NCBI RefSeq assembly: GCF_002160325.1
Contig: NZ_NFKJ01000008.1
Span: 1-64,000 of the forward strand
DNA from: Lachnoclostridium sp. An181
GTDB taxonomy: Bacteria > Bacillota > Clostridia > Lachnospirales > Lachnospiraceae
Reading direction: 5' to 3'
DNA length: 64,000 nucleotides
Below the pieces are notes generated by a model, which did no database searches, was not told the origin of the DNA, and saw only the letters and a program-made list of their open reading frames with translations. Shown here one piece after another: positions 7,501-15,210 of this stretch; position 1 is the stretch's first letter, and each line of letters opens with the position of its first letter. Made by a program: the position numbers and the translations under genes.

Positions 7501-10201
7501 GCAGAAAGAAGTTGTTTTGGAAGGATTTCCGGAAGATCTGCAGGTAACAGGAGGATCTGACTATATTCTGGAAATGAGCGTTGCTTTAAAAGAAGACCAG
7601 AAATGGGCAGGGGATTACTCTGGACATGCAGGTGATGAAATCGCCTTTGAGCAATTGGAGTTAAAAGACACAGCAGACAAAGCTCAGCCAGCTATTGAAG
7701 TTTCAGATGATGCGCAGATCATGGCACAAGAGGAAGAAAATCTTTATACCGTTTCCGGTACACAAGGAGAGGATACCTTCACAGTGGTGTTTGACAAGGC
7801 AACAGGATATATGACAGAGTATACCGTGAATGGAGAGACTCTGCTCACAGAAGGGCCGAAACCAAATTATTTCCGGGCAAGAGTGAGCAATGACCCGAAT
7901 TTTACGGACGCAATGAGAGATGCAGCCGAAAACTTTGAAGTAGCTGCATTTGAAGTGGATGAAAAAGAAAAAGTGATCAGTATCCATGTAGAGGGAACGA
8001 TCTCAACCCTGGATTCACCAAACAGTATGGATTATATTATTTACGCGAACGGTGATATCGTGGTGACAAATACGTTCACTCCTGCAGCAAATGAAGCAGT
8101 TGGTGAAATTGCGAGAGTTGGTATGAAAATGACGGTTCCTGACAAATATCAGGATGTAACCTATTATGGAAGAGGACCGCATGACAACTATATTGACCGA
8201 CATACCGGATCCAAGATCGGCGTTTATCGCAGTACGGTGGAGGAGATGTCTGAGGGGGCGAAGTTTACAAGACCTCAGGAATATGGAAACCGAACGGACG
8301 TCAGATGGACAGCCCTTACAGAAGGAACAAGCGGAAAAGGTATCATGATCTCAGCAAAAGATACAATGGAGACAAGCGCTTTGCACTATGATGCAGCGGA
8401 TATCAATCAGGTTTGGAAAAATTTTGGACACCCATATCAGGTTCCAAGAACAGAAGATACAATTGTCACTGTGGATTATGCACAGAGAGGACTTGGAAAT
8501 GCAAGCTGCGGACCGGGACCACTTGCACGGTATATCCTTGATCCGGGACAGACTTATACACACACCTTCCGCATTTCCCCGATCACAGCGGAGTGTGCCA
8601 ATGAAGAAGAGTTTGTGGCAAAGAGAATGAAGACAGGAAATCAGAATGTGGACTCTACAATGCCGGTAGCTGATATCAAGATCGGCGGAATTTCCCTGGA
8701 AGGATTTACTCCATCCAAAACAGAGTACACCTACCAGATTTTAAATAAGGAAGAGCTTGTGATGCCAAAGGTAGAAGGCGTTCCGGTTTCTGAGGGGACA
8801 GAAGTGGAAGTAGTACAGCCGACAGAAGAAAACGGTTATACAGCTACTGTCAAAGCAGTTTCGCCATATGGAATTGAAAAGACCTATACGATCGTATTTG
8901 AGATCAAGGATGAGATTTATGTAAGTGACATGGAATGGCTTGTGGATGAATCCGGTTACAGTGCAAATATGAGAGATCAGTGTACATGCGGAAACGGCCT
9001 CGGTGTTTGGGTGGACGGGGTACAGACTCCGTTTGAAAAAGGAGTCGGTTCCCATGCACCGTCTGACGTGACATTCAATGTAGAGGGGATGGATGCCACA
9101 ACATTTAAGGCAGTTGCCGGAATCGGTATGGAGCAAAGCGGTAATGGAAATGTCAACTTTATTGTAAAGGTGGACGGAAAAGAAGTCTTTAGAGCGGACG
9201 GCATTACATTCAAGACATCTGTACCAGTGGAAGTGGACATCACAGGAGCAAAGACGGTATCACTTGTGACAGAGACAAACGGGCCGGATTCCAATGACCA
9301 TGCAGTATGGGCGGACGCAAAAATTGTCCATAAGGAAACACCTGTGGAGGAAAAACTCCGCACAGCAGTACTGGAGTATATGATCCAGCTGGCAGAGGAA
9401 ATGAAAGAAGAAGGACAATTGGACGGTGTAATTCCGGTTGTAAAAGAAAGATTTGAAAAAGCACTCCAGAATGCAAAAGAGATTTTGGAGAATACCAAGA
9501 ATCCGGATGGAAATGTAACGCAGGCGCAGATTGATAAAGCCGTGGAAGAGCTTTTGAAAGCAGCACAGTATCTGGAATTCAAAGGTGATAAACAAGACCT
9601 TATGAAGGTCCTGGAGCTTGCAAAAGACATTGCAGAAAGAAAGGACAACTATATTCCATCCACCTATGCTGTATTTGAAAAAGAATATGAGACAGCCGGT
9701 GAGACAGCAGCAGATGAAAATGCTCTTCAGGACGAAATTGACGAGGCGTGGAGAGGGCTTTTGGAGGCAATGGCAGGGCTTAGGCTGATCCCGGATAAGA
9801 GTGCCCTGGAAGAATTGGTGAACAAGGCGGAAACAATAGAACTGTCCTTGTACACAAAAGAAAGCCGGGAAAGATTTGAAAAGGCATTTGCCAAGGCAGC
9901 AGAAGTGCTTGCATCCACAGAAACAACCCAGGAAGAAGTGGATGAAAGCGTGAAAATGCTGCAGGCATCTGTTGACGGACTTGAGAAAAATGCAGAAAAA
10001 GCTGCATCAGCAGGAGAGCAGAAATCAGATCAACAGAAAGCAGGCAGTACGGATGCAGCAGTCCAAAATGCAGAAAAAGGGAATACGGCCACAAACGTTC
10101 AAAAATCAGCTAAGACAGGCGATAACGGAGCAGCGGTACCTTTTGTATTTGCCCTCCTGGCTCTGGCAGGTGCTGTGATGGCAGGAAAAAGGAAAAGATA
10201 G
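4544..10201 (+). CDS. Surface-anchored multidomain GH2 beta-galactosidase-like enzyme
   Basis: Very large LacZ-type enzyme (1885 residues from this start) expected to release terminal beta-galactose outside the cell. After a signal peptide (to about residue 31, RAYA) come the GH2 sugar-binding and Ig-like domains (about 55-390). The TIM barrel has acid/base Glu545 (SLGNEA) and nucleophile Glu623 (QSEYAHSMG). A laminin-G-like domain follows (about 696-856), then linking and small-chain beta-galactosidase domains (about 890-1340), a cadherin-like segment (about 1375-1460) and an NPCBM carbohydrate-binding domain (about 1460-1600). The tail has three FIVAR repeats (about 1606-1818) and the sorting-type end SAKTGD (1855-1860), hydrophobic segment, KRKR. 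ATG 4544 is preferred over an upstream GTG at 4514 because AAGGAGG sits just before it and the signal peptide then starts MKRKQ. Activity on host or plant galactosides is inference. Confidence 0.9.
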   Translation: MKRKQIAAFMITGTLLCSPVLTIAGGIRAYAADNQFAGEEWYDQISTVEVNREPAHATFMPYESAEKALEYEKTALDDKDERDSAYYQSLNGTWKFKYAEKPADREKQVFGEDAKEYQENWDTSEWDDIEVPSNIQTQKDENGDFKYDTPIYTNQTYPWANYETVEYHTNGQNRPVAPTVKNTVGQYKRTFTVPEDWDGRDVFVSFQGVESAFYLYINGQKVGYAEDSYTVDEFNITPYLKEGENTIAVEVYRWSTGSYLENQDFIRLSGIFRDVYLYSKDDVELRDFFVTTDLDEKYEDATLNLEASVRSLNPEVSGKYTIEAQLYEQEEEKAVWEEPLRFDIDVAAGKTTPQEKADDKGQTGSGSKLVENPKKWFADTPNLYRLLIQLKDENGNVIETACQRIGFREISKVDINEAGQEQAQINGQKLMIRGVNRHESDLQDGRAISREDIATDLKTMKQFNVNAIRTAHYPNNPYTYALADELGLYICDEANIESHKGSFEGGADIPSGESLWNNSVMDRTKNLVERDKNHASVIIWSLGNEATYSTHAMDENYCFYNSTTWILERDPSRLRKYERDNRYTKGNREESIVDIYSSQYWGVSSVESHVANTANKAPYIQSEYAHSMGNGLGNFKEYWDVFREYDNAQGGFIWDWIDQSIETKIENVTTYYVKNPDGSYSEVKGELTDGRENQGKALDGHVFIPQSDDLNANSDELTLAAWVRLDRLNGTDQAIISKGDNSYNLKISKAGNKIEFFVDGWSQGTLTADFPEDKLGQWIYLAGTYKDGKYTLYLDGEELASKDIQKSTPVDTSGYQIGIGDDPQYNGRGFQGLIDSVQVLRHAMTKEEVAKAYEDGFYEPGADELVYGMDFTADQTKEEGTDYREGTYFGYGGDWGETVTDNDFCGNGLMYADRTPSPELYEVKKVHQEVSFYDDGEAKDGKVRVVNEFLATSLSEYDITWKLLEDDQVLAEGALSEEQKNIAPYEQKEVVLEGFPEDLQVTGGSDYILEMSVALKEDQKWAGDYSGHAGDEIAFEQLELKDTADKAQPAIEVSDDAQIMAQEEENLYTVSGTQGEDTFTVVFDKATGYMTEYTVNGETLLTEGPKPNYFRARVSNDPNFTDAMRDAAENFEVAAFEVDEKEKVISIHVEGTISTLDSPNSMDYIIYANGDIVVTNTFTPAANEAVGEIARVGMKMTVPDKYQDVTYYGRGPHDNYIDRHTGSKIGVYRSTVEEMSEGAKFTRPQEYGNRTDVRWTALTEGTSGKGIMISAKDTMETSALHYDAADINQVWKNFGHPYQVPRTEDTIVTVDYAQRGLGNASCGPGPLARYILDPGQTYTHTFRISPITAECANEEEFVAKRMKTGNQNVDSTMPVADIKIGGISLEGFTPSKTEYTYQILNKEELVMPKVEGVPVSEGTEVEVVQPTEENGYTATVKAVSPYGIEKTYTIVFEIKDEIYVSDMEWLVDESGYSANMRDQCTCGNGLGVWVDGVQTPFEKGVGSHAPSDVTFNVEGMDATTFKAVAGIGMEQSGNGNVNFIVKVDGKEVFRADGITFKTSVPVEVDITGAKTVSLVTETNGPDSNDHAVWADAKIVHKETPVEEKLRTAVLEYMIQLAEEMKEEGQLDGVIPVVKERFEKALQNAKEILENTKNPDGNVTQAQIDKAVEELLKAAQYLEFKGDKQDLMKVLELAKDIAERKDNYIPSTYAVFEKEYETAGETAADENALQDEIDEAWRGLLEAMAGLRLIPDKSALEELVNKAETIELSLYTKESRERFEKAFAKAAEVLASTETTQEEVDESVKMLQASVDGLEKNAEKAASAGEQKSDQQKAGSTDAAVQNAEKGNTATNVQKSAKTGDNGAAVPFVFALLALAGAVMAGKRKR

Positions 10202-10228
10202 AGTAAATTTATAGAAAAGTTGGAAACG

Positions 10229-10262
10229 CGACGGTCTATTTTGTATAGTCCGTCGTGTTTTA
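10229..10262 (+). terminator. Terminator after GH2 gene
   Basis: CGACGG-T-CTAT pairs with ATAG-T-CCGTCG around a 5-base loop (10 bp with one T-T mismatch), followed by TGTTTTAT. Confidence 0.75.
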
Positions 10263-10389
10263 TGTGTAAAATATATAGAATAAGCATTAGAAAAATGTGA
10301 TTATTTGTCAAATATACTGCTTATGCTTGACTTTATAATGGTAGAAATGTTAAATTTAAGTTAATTCAGTTAATCTCACAAGGGGTAAA

Positions 10390-10412
10390 TGGAAAGCGGT
10401 TTGACTTTTCCA
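10390..10412 (+). promoter_or_regulatory. cre-like / inverted-repeat site over the rok promoter
   Basis: TGGAAA and TTTCCA form an inverted repeat across the -35 box. Within it, GGAAAGCGGTTTGA matches 11 of 14 positions of the CcpA cre consensus TGAAARCGYTTTCA. Either a CcpA site or an autoregulatory ROK operator is possible; this is a reading by eye. Confidence 0.35.
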
Positions 10413-10429
10413 AGCTTACATTATATGAT
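10401..10429 (+). promoter_or_regulatory. sigma-A promoter of the ROK repressor gene
   Basis: TTGACT (10401-10406), exact 17-base spacer, TATGAT (10424-10429). The predicted transcription start near 10436 favours translation from 10492 rather than the in-frame ATG at 10447, which would have almost no leader. Confidence 0.75.
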
Positions 10430-10491
10430 AGAAAAGATATCGACAGATGAAAGCTTGGGGAGTAAGAGGAAACAGAAAGGCAGGGCTTCTA

Positions 10492-11706
10492 ATGAAAGAA
10501 AAGTTTGAAAGTGTAAATCAGGAAAAGCAGCAGCAGATGAACCGCACACTGGTCATGAATTTACTGCGGAAAAAAAGACTGTGCTCCAGAGCGGAGCTGG
10601 CAAAACTGACAGGACTTAAGAGAGCTACGATCACAAATATTATCAATGATTTTATTCAACATGATTATGTTATAGAGGATGGTATTTTAGAGGGCGAAAA
10701 AGGAAGGCGCTGTATCGGTATCAGGATCAATGGAGAAAAATACAGAATTCTTGGGATCATGATCACAAGACAGTATTACAGTATTGGGATCATGGGACTT
10801 TCCGGGGAAGTGTACGAGGAGCGCAAATATTATCTGGATGCCAGACAGAATGCTCATGAGACTATGGAAGATATCAAGCAGAAAAGCAGACAGATGCTGG
10901 AGGAATATAAACACACGGATGTGCTGGCAATCGGAATTGCGGTCCCGGGTCCGTACCGGGTGGAGGACGGGGAGGTTCTCTACATCACAAATTTGATTGG
11001 CTGGGACGGAGTGATGCTGGCAAAGGATATGAAAGAAGAATTTGATATCCCGGTTTATGTGGAAAATGATGCGAACTGTGGCGCTTACGCACAGCTTTGG
11101 TTCCGGGAGGAGGAGCTTTACAAGAACGATATCATTTACATCATAGCAGGACAAGGAGTTGGCTGCGGAATTATATCCAAAGGCGAGCTTTTGAAGGGCA
11201 ATATGGGGCTGGCAGGCGAGATCGGCCATACAAGTATTAATTTTGAAGGGCCAAAATGTGAATGCGGGAACAGGGGATGTCTTGAAAAATATTGTTCCAC
11301 GATCGCAGTCATGGAAAAAGTGCAGAAGAGGATTGCAAACGGGGAATACACCATGTTAAAATCAGGATGTTCCTTTGAGGACTTTAAAAATGCAGTCCGC
11401 TGCGGCGATAAGCTTGCGCTGGAGGAGTATCGGATGGCATGTGAATTTTTGGCCATTGGTGTGGTGAATATCATCAATCAGCTGAATCCGGAGTATGTCA
11501 TCATTGGAGATGCGCTGGCGGAAGTGGAATCCCAGCTGATGAGGAGAGTTGTCAACAATAAGGTGAAGGAGCATATCCGCCCTGTCATTTGGGAGAAGAC
11601 GCAGATTAAGATGAATGATCTGGAGTATAATCCGATTTTGATCGGTGCAGGTGTGGTGGCTGCACAGAAGGTGTTTGAGAATCCGTTTCAGTTCATCAAG
11701 GAATAA
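10492..11706 (+). CDS. ROK family transcriptional repressor (NagC/XylR type)
   Basis: Sugar-responsive DNA-binding protein of the ROK family. From this start it has 404 residues: an N-terminal winged helix-turn-helix (about 30-70, with SRAELAKLTGLKRATITN) and then a sugar-kinase-like fold. The fold carries the ROK zinc motif CECGNRGC in the C-terminal half and the GIAVPGP and GQGVGCG sugar/nucleotide-binding signatures. NagC-type repressors bind a sugar or sugar phosphate and leave their operator. It sits directly behind two secreted glycosidases and is the obvious candidate to control them. An upstream in-frame ATG (10447) is rejected because the promoter predicts transcription beginning about 11 bases before it. 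The ribosome site before 10492 is only moderate (AAAGGCAGG). Confidence 0.88.
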   Translation: MKEKFESVNQEKQQQMNRTLVMNLLRKKRLCSRAELAKLTGLKRATITNIINDFIQHDYVIEDGILEGEKGRRCIGIRINGEKYRILGIMITRQYYSIGIMGLSGEVYEERKYYLDARQNAHETMEDIKQKSRQMLEEYKHTDVLAIGIAVPGPYRVEDGEVLYITNLIGWDGVMLAKDMKEEFDIPVYVENDANCGAYAQLWFREEELYKNDIIYIIAGQGVGCGIISKGELLKGNMGLAGEIGHTSINFEGPKCECGNRGCLEKYCSTIAVMEKVQKRIANGEYTMLKSGCSFEDFKNAVRCGDKLALEEYRMACEFLAIGVVNIINQLNPEYVIIGDALAEVESQLMRRVVNNKVKEHIRPVIWEKTQIKMNDLEYNPILIGAGVVAAQKVFENPFQFIKE

Positions 11707-11732
11707 TACGGATAAGGGAGTCGTAAGGGGTA

Positions 11733-12263
11733 ATGAAGTTTGAAGAATTGCGCAGAGAACATATTGTGTTTTCCTATCAGATGAGCCCTGCCGTGGGGAT
11801 CCGGGGCGAACGTGGAGGATTTTCCGTCACATTGTACGGGAATGGAAATCTTCGCTGCTGTGATTATCTGTTCGGCGAGGAAATGGACACCATGCATATT
11901 TTTAAGCTGACAAAAGAGGAGACAAAGGCAATTTACGACTGCATAGAATCATCAAAAGAACGGCTGAGAAAACTTCCGAATGAACTGAACAATGGTTCAA
12001 CGGGAGGGGATTTAAATGAGTTTGTGTTTTTGGACTATGCCAAAGTGAAGGCATACAATATCCGGCCCAAGACCGCTCAGATGATGAAACAGAAGAGTTT
12101 TTCCTACTGTAGACAGTATTGGAAAAATATGAAATGTGAAGATACGATTCTGAAAACCTTTCGGGAGATTTGTCAGGTCCTGCGCAGACATAAGATAAAA
12201 CTGACCTTAAAGGAGTGCAGGATGAGGCAGGATTACCGGCTGAAAGTGACGTTTCAAGAATAA
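11733..12263 (+). CDS. Unrecognised 176-residue protein
   Basis: I do not recognise a family. The protein is 176 residues, soluble, mildly basic, with no signal peptide or membrane segment. The N-terminal half resembles a small beta-rich fold (GERGGFSVTLYGNG, LRCCDYLFG); the C-terminal half is Lys/Arg-rich and helical. Translation is supported by AAGGGG just before the ATG and by continuity with the gene upstream: the ROK repressor ends 26 bases before, with no terminator between them. Co-transcription with the repressor is therefore likely. A good terminator follows. It may be a lineage-specific accessory protein; no function is proposed. Confidence 0.75.
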   Translation: MKFEELRREHIVFSYQMSPAVGIRGERGGFSVTLYGNGNLRCCDYLFGEEMDTMHIFKLTKEETKAIYDCIESSKERLRKLPNELNNGSTGGDLNEFVFLDYAKVKAYNIRPKTAQMMKQKSFSYCRQYWKNMKCEDTILKTFREICQVLRRHKIKLTLKECRMRQDYRLKVTFQE

Positions 12264-12288
12264 AAAGGCGCCAATTGGCGTCTTTTTT
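12262..12288 (+). terminator. Terminator after rok operon
   Basis: AAAAGGCGCC and GGCGTCTTTT pair around AATT (10 bp with one G-T pair), ending in six T residues. Confidence 0.8.
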
Positions 12289-12432
12289 GTTGTTATTCTA
12301 TCGGAAATTCCTTTGGACCACCTATAGAACAAAAGTCCTCCTGGCAGTATGCAAACAAAGTGAAGAAAGTTAGATGTTTAATAAATTTTTTGTGAAAAAA
12401 TATTATGAAAGTGTAAAATATTAAAGTTATTA

Positions 12433-12461
12433 TTGACTAATTAGGTGAAAGTTAATAATAT
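12433..12461 (+). promoter_or_regulatory. sigma-A promoter of marR-ABC operon
   Basis: TTGACT (12433-12438), 17-base spacer, TAATAT (12456-12461). Predicted transcription start near 12467, at the edge of the palindrome that follows. Confidence 0.75.
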
Positions 12462-12465
12462 ATCT

Positions 12466-12479
12466 GTTAGATATCTAAC
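12466..12479 (+). promoter_or_regulatory. palindromic operator candidate for the MarR regulator
   Basis: GTTAGATATCTAAC is a perfect 14-bp palindrome lying exactly over the predicted transcription start. MarR proteins bind such palindromes at their own promoters. Autorepression, relieved by a ligand, is the natural reading. Confidence 0.65.
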
Positions 12480-12496
12480 TAAATGGAGGTGAGTAC

Positions 12497-12964
12497 ATGG
12501 ACGAAAATCCGGTACAGTTGCTGCAGCAGCTGATGCATCTGTCCGTACAAAAATCTATGAAGATGCTGGAGGAGTATAAGCTGAAACCAGGGCAGGCAGG
12601 GGTGCTGTTCCTTTTGGAAAAATATGATAATCTTTCTCAGAAAGAAATTGCGGATAAACTTGGAGTGAAACCGCCTTCCATCACCGTTGCGCTGAAAAAG
12701 ATGGAGCATCAGGGCTATATTACGCGGAAGGCGGATTTTCATGACCAGAGGATTATAAGGATCCAGAAGACGGAAAAAGGAAGTGCATGTGTGGTGCACA
12801 TCAAAGAGGTCGCAAGCAGGATGGAGAAGATCATGTGTAAAAACATGAGCAGGGAGGAGATACTTTTGATGAAACGGCTGCTTGTGCAGATGAGGGATAA
12901 TCTTGTGAATGACAAAGAGATTGGCGGAACTTCCGCAAGGTTAGGCAATTATAAAAATTTTTAG
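12497..12964 (+). CDS. MarR family transcriptional regulator
   Basis: Winged-helix regulator of 155 residues, the normal size for the family. The recognition part is seen in LSQKEIADKLGVKPPSITVALKKMEHQGYI, read here in two pieces: the helix-turn-helix QKEIADKLGVKPPSIT and the start of the wing at GYITRK. The conserved Asp-Gln-Arg of the wing (HDQRI) is present. Long helices at both ends would form the dimer. A strong ribosome site, ATGGAGGTGA, precedes the ATG. The gene is 12 bases upstream of two ABC exporter genes, the classic layout of a drug-responsive exporter operon. Inducing ligand unknown. Confidence 0.92.
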   Translation: MDENPVQLLQQLMHLSVQKSMKMLEEYKLKPGQAGVLFLLEKYDNLSQKEIADKLGVKPPSITVALKKMEHQGYITRKADFHDQRIIRIQKTEKGSACVVHIKEVASRMEKIMCKNMSREEILLMKRLLVQMRDNLVNDKEIGGTSARLGNYKNF

Positions 12965-12976
12965 GAGGAGTAGAAT

Positions 12977-15208
12977 ATGCGGAATTTATTCAGATTTCTG
13001 AAACCGTACGCAGGGGCAGTGGTCGGAATCCTTGTTGTTTTGTTTGTTCAGGCATTCTGTGACTTGTCTTTGCCGTCCTACACATCGGATATTGTCAATG
13101 TAGGAATTCAGCAGGGCGGGATCGATACGTCCATACCAGAGCAGATTTCCGTGAAGGACATGGAAAATTTGTTATTGTTTGTGGATGAAGACGGACAAAA
13201 CACGGTTTTGGAGAACTATAAAAAAGACAGTGAAACTTATAAAGAAGATGCTTATGTTTTAAAAGAAGATGCAGAAAAGAATGAAAAGACAATGGATGAA
13301 CTTTCCGGTGTACTGGGGAAACCAATGCTTTTGGTGGAGAGTCTTTCCTCCGACAGTGAGCAGAGCAGGCAGATAAAAGAGGGACTTTTGCAGGCAATGC
13401 CAAGAGGAGCGGTGTCGGGGGATGCAGATATCTTCGAGATTTTGAAAATGATGCCGGAAGAGGCAAAAGACCAGATGACTTCCGGAATGACGGAGGAGAT
13501 GTCTGATATGCCGGATACTATGGTGGAACAGGCAGCCACAGTGTATATCAAGCAAGTTTACCGGAATTTGGATCTGGATACAGACCATATACAGACGATG
13601 TACATTTTAAAGACAGGTGCCAAGATGCTGGCACTGGCATTTCTGGGAATGGCAGCGAGCATCACAGTAGGGTTTATGGCATCCAAAGTTGCTGCATCCG
13701 CAGGCCGCGATATCAGAAAAAATGTTTTCACAAAGGTTGTCGGATTTTCCAATGCAGAGTTCGATAAGTTTTCCACCGCATCTTTGATCACAAGAAGCAC
13801 GAATGATATCCAGCAGATCCAGCTGCTTTCCGTTATGCTTTTGAGAATGGTACTGTACGCCCCGATTTTAGGTCTTGGCGGAGTGTATAAAGTATTCAAC
13901 ACCAATGTGGATATGTCATGGATTCTGGCAGTGGCAGTGGGGCTGATCATTATGGTTGTACTTGTTCTCTTTGCATGCGTGATGCCAAAATTCAAGATAT
14001 TGCAGACACTGGTCGACAAGCTGAACCTGGTATCTCGCGAAATATTGACAGGACTTCCGGTCATCCGTGCCTTCCACAGAGAAAAACACGAAGAAGAGCG
14101 TTTTGATTCGGCAAATAAAAATCTGATGAAGACAAATCTTTTCGTAAACCGTGCTATGACATTCATGATGCCGGTCATGATGCTGATCATGAACGGAATA
14201 TCTGTTTTGATCGTGTGGACAGGTGCGCATGGAATTGACAAAGGACAGATGCAGGTTGGGGATATGATGGCATTTATCCAGTATACAATGCAGATTATCA
14301 TGGCATTCCTTATGATCTGTATGATTTCTGTTATGCTGCCAAGGGCCGCTGTTGCAGCGGACCGTGTGCGCGAAGTGCTGGACAGCAAGACTGCGATCGG
14401 GGATCCGGAACGCCCGGAAAAATTTGAAGGAAATGAGAAGGGCATTCTTGTCTTTGACCATGTCTCCTTCCGGTATCCAGGGGCTGAGGAGAATGTGCTC
14501 CACGATATTTCTTTTGCAGCAAGGCCAGGGGAGACAACCGCAGTCATCGGAAGTACCGGAAGCGGGAAATCTACGCTCGTTAATCTGATACCAAGATTTT
14601 ACGATGTCACGCAAGGAAAGATCACACTGGATGGAAAGGATATCCGGGACATCAGCCAGCATGATCTGAGAGAAAGGCTTGGATATGTGCCGCAAAAAGG
14701 AGTGCTCTTTTCCGGTACCATAGAGAGCAATATCCTTTACGGAAACCAGAACGGGACAAAGGAAGAGATGGAAGAGGCGGCAAAGATCGCTCAGGCAACG
14801 GAGTTCATTGAGACAAAACCAGCCAAGTATGAGGAATACATTTCACAGGGCGGCGCCAATGTCTCCGGAGGGCAGAAACAGAGGCTGTCCATTGCAAGAG
14901 CTATCGCAAAACATCCGGATGTCTTTATTTTTGATGACAGCTTTTCTGCTCTTGACTATAAGACAGATGTGACACTTCGAAAAGAGTTAAAAGAGCACAC
15001 CGCAAACAGTACGGTGATCCTTGTGGCACAACGTATCAGTACGATCCTGCACGCAGAACAGATCATTGTTCTGGATGAAGGAAAAGTTGCCGGAATCGGT
15101 ACTCACAGGGAGCTTTTGAATAACTGTGAAGTGTATAGACAAATCGCACTTTCTCAGCTTTCCGAGGAAGAGCTGAAAAATGACATGGAGAAAGGAAAGG
15201 AGGAGTAA
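12977..15208 (+). CDS. ABC exporter half-transporter, subunit with degenerate ATP site
   Basis: Membrane-ATPase half-transporter of 743 residues (usual about 580). The extra length is a large segment between the first and second membrane helices (about residues 50-210), predicted extracytoplasmic. The C-terminal ATPase domain has Walker A GSTGSGKST, a normal signature VSGGQKQ and Walker B ending FIFDDS. The residue after the Walker B Asp is Asp instead of the catalytic Glu, so this subunit's own ATP site should be weak. The partner gene begins 3 bases downstream, and its signature is altered, so the two make one degenerate and one working site. This is typical of heterodimeric multidrug exporters such as TM287/288. 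Ribosome site TAGGAGGAG precedes the ATG. Confidence 0.93.
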   Translation: MRNLFRFLKPYAGAVVGILVVLFVQAFCDLSLPSYTSDIVNVGIQQGGIDTSIPEQISVKDMENLLLFVDEDGQNTVLENYKKDSETYKEDAYVLKEDAEKNEKTMDELSGVLGKPMLLVESLSSDSEQSRQIKEGLLQAMPRGAVSGDADIFEILKMMPEEAKDQMTSGMTEEMSDMPDTMVEQAATVYIKQVYRNLDLDTDHIQTMYILKTGAKMLALAFLGMAASITVGFMASKVAASAGRDIRKNVFTKVVGFSNAEFDKFSTASLITRSTNDIQQIQLLSVMLLRMVLYAPILGLGGVYKVFNTNVDMSWILAVAVGLIIMVVLVLFACVMPKFKILQTLVDKLNLVSREILTGLPVIRAFHREKHEEERFDSANKNLMKTNLFVNRAMTFMMPVMMLIMNGISVLIVWTGAHGIDKGQMQVGDMMAFIQYTMQIIMAFLMICMISVMLPRAAVAADRVREVLDSKTAIGDPERPEKFEGNEKGILVFDHVSFRYPGAEENVLHDISFAARPGETTAVIGSTGSGKSTLVNLIPRFYDVTQGKITLDGKDIRDISQHDLRERLGYVPQKGVLFSGTIESNILYGNQNGTKEEMEEAAKIAQATEFIETKPAKYEEYISQGGANVSGGQKQRLSIARAIAKHPDVFIFDDSFSALDYKTDVTLRKELKEHTANSTVILVAQRISTILHAEQIIVLDEGKVAGIGTHRELLNNCEVYRQIALSQLSEEELKNDMEKGKEE

Positions 15209-15210
15209 AG

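Noticed and set aside
8977-9648. 223-codon minus-strand frame inside the GH2 gene
   Set aside because: Ser-rich antisense frame over the NPCBM/FIVAR region; no ribosome site or family match.
13558-14547. 329-codon minus-strand frame inside the first ABC gene
   Set aside because: Antisense to conserved transporter sequence and without start signals.
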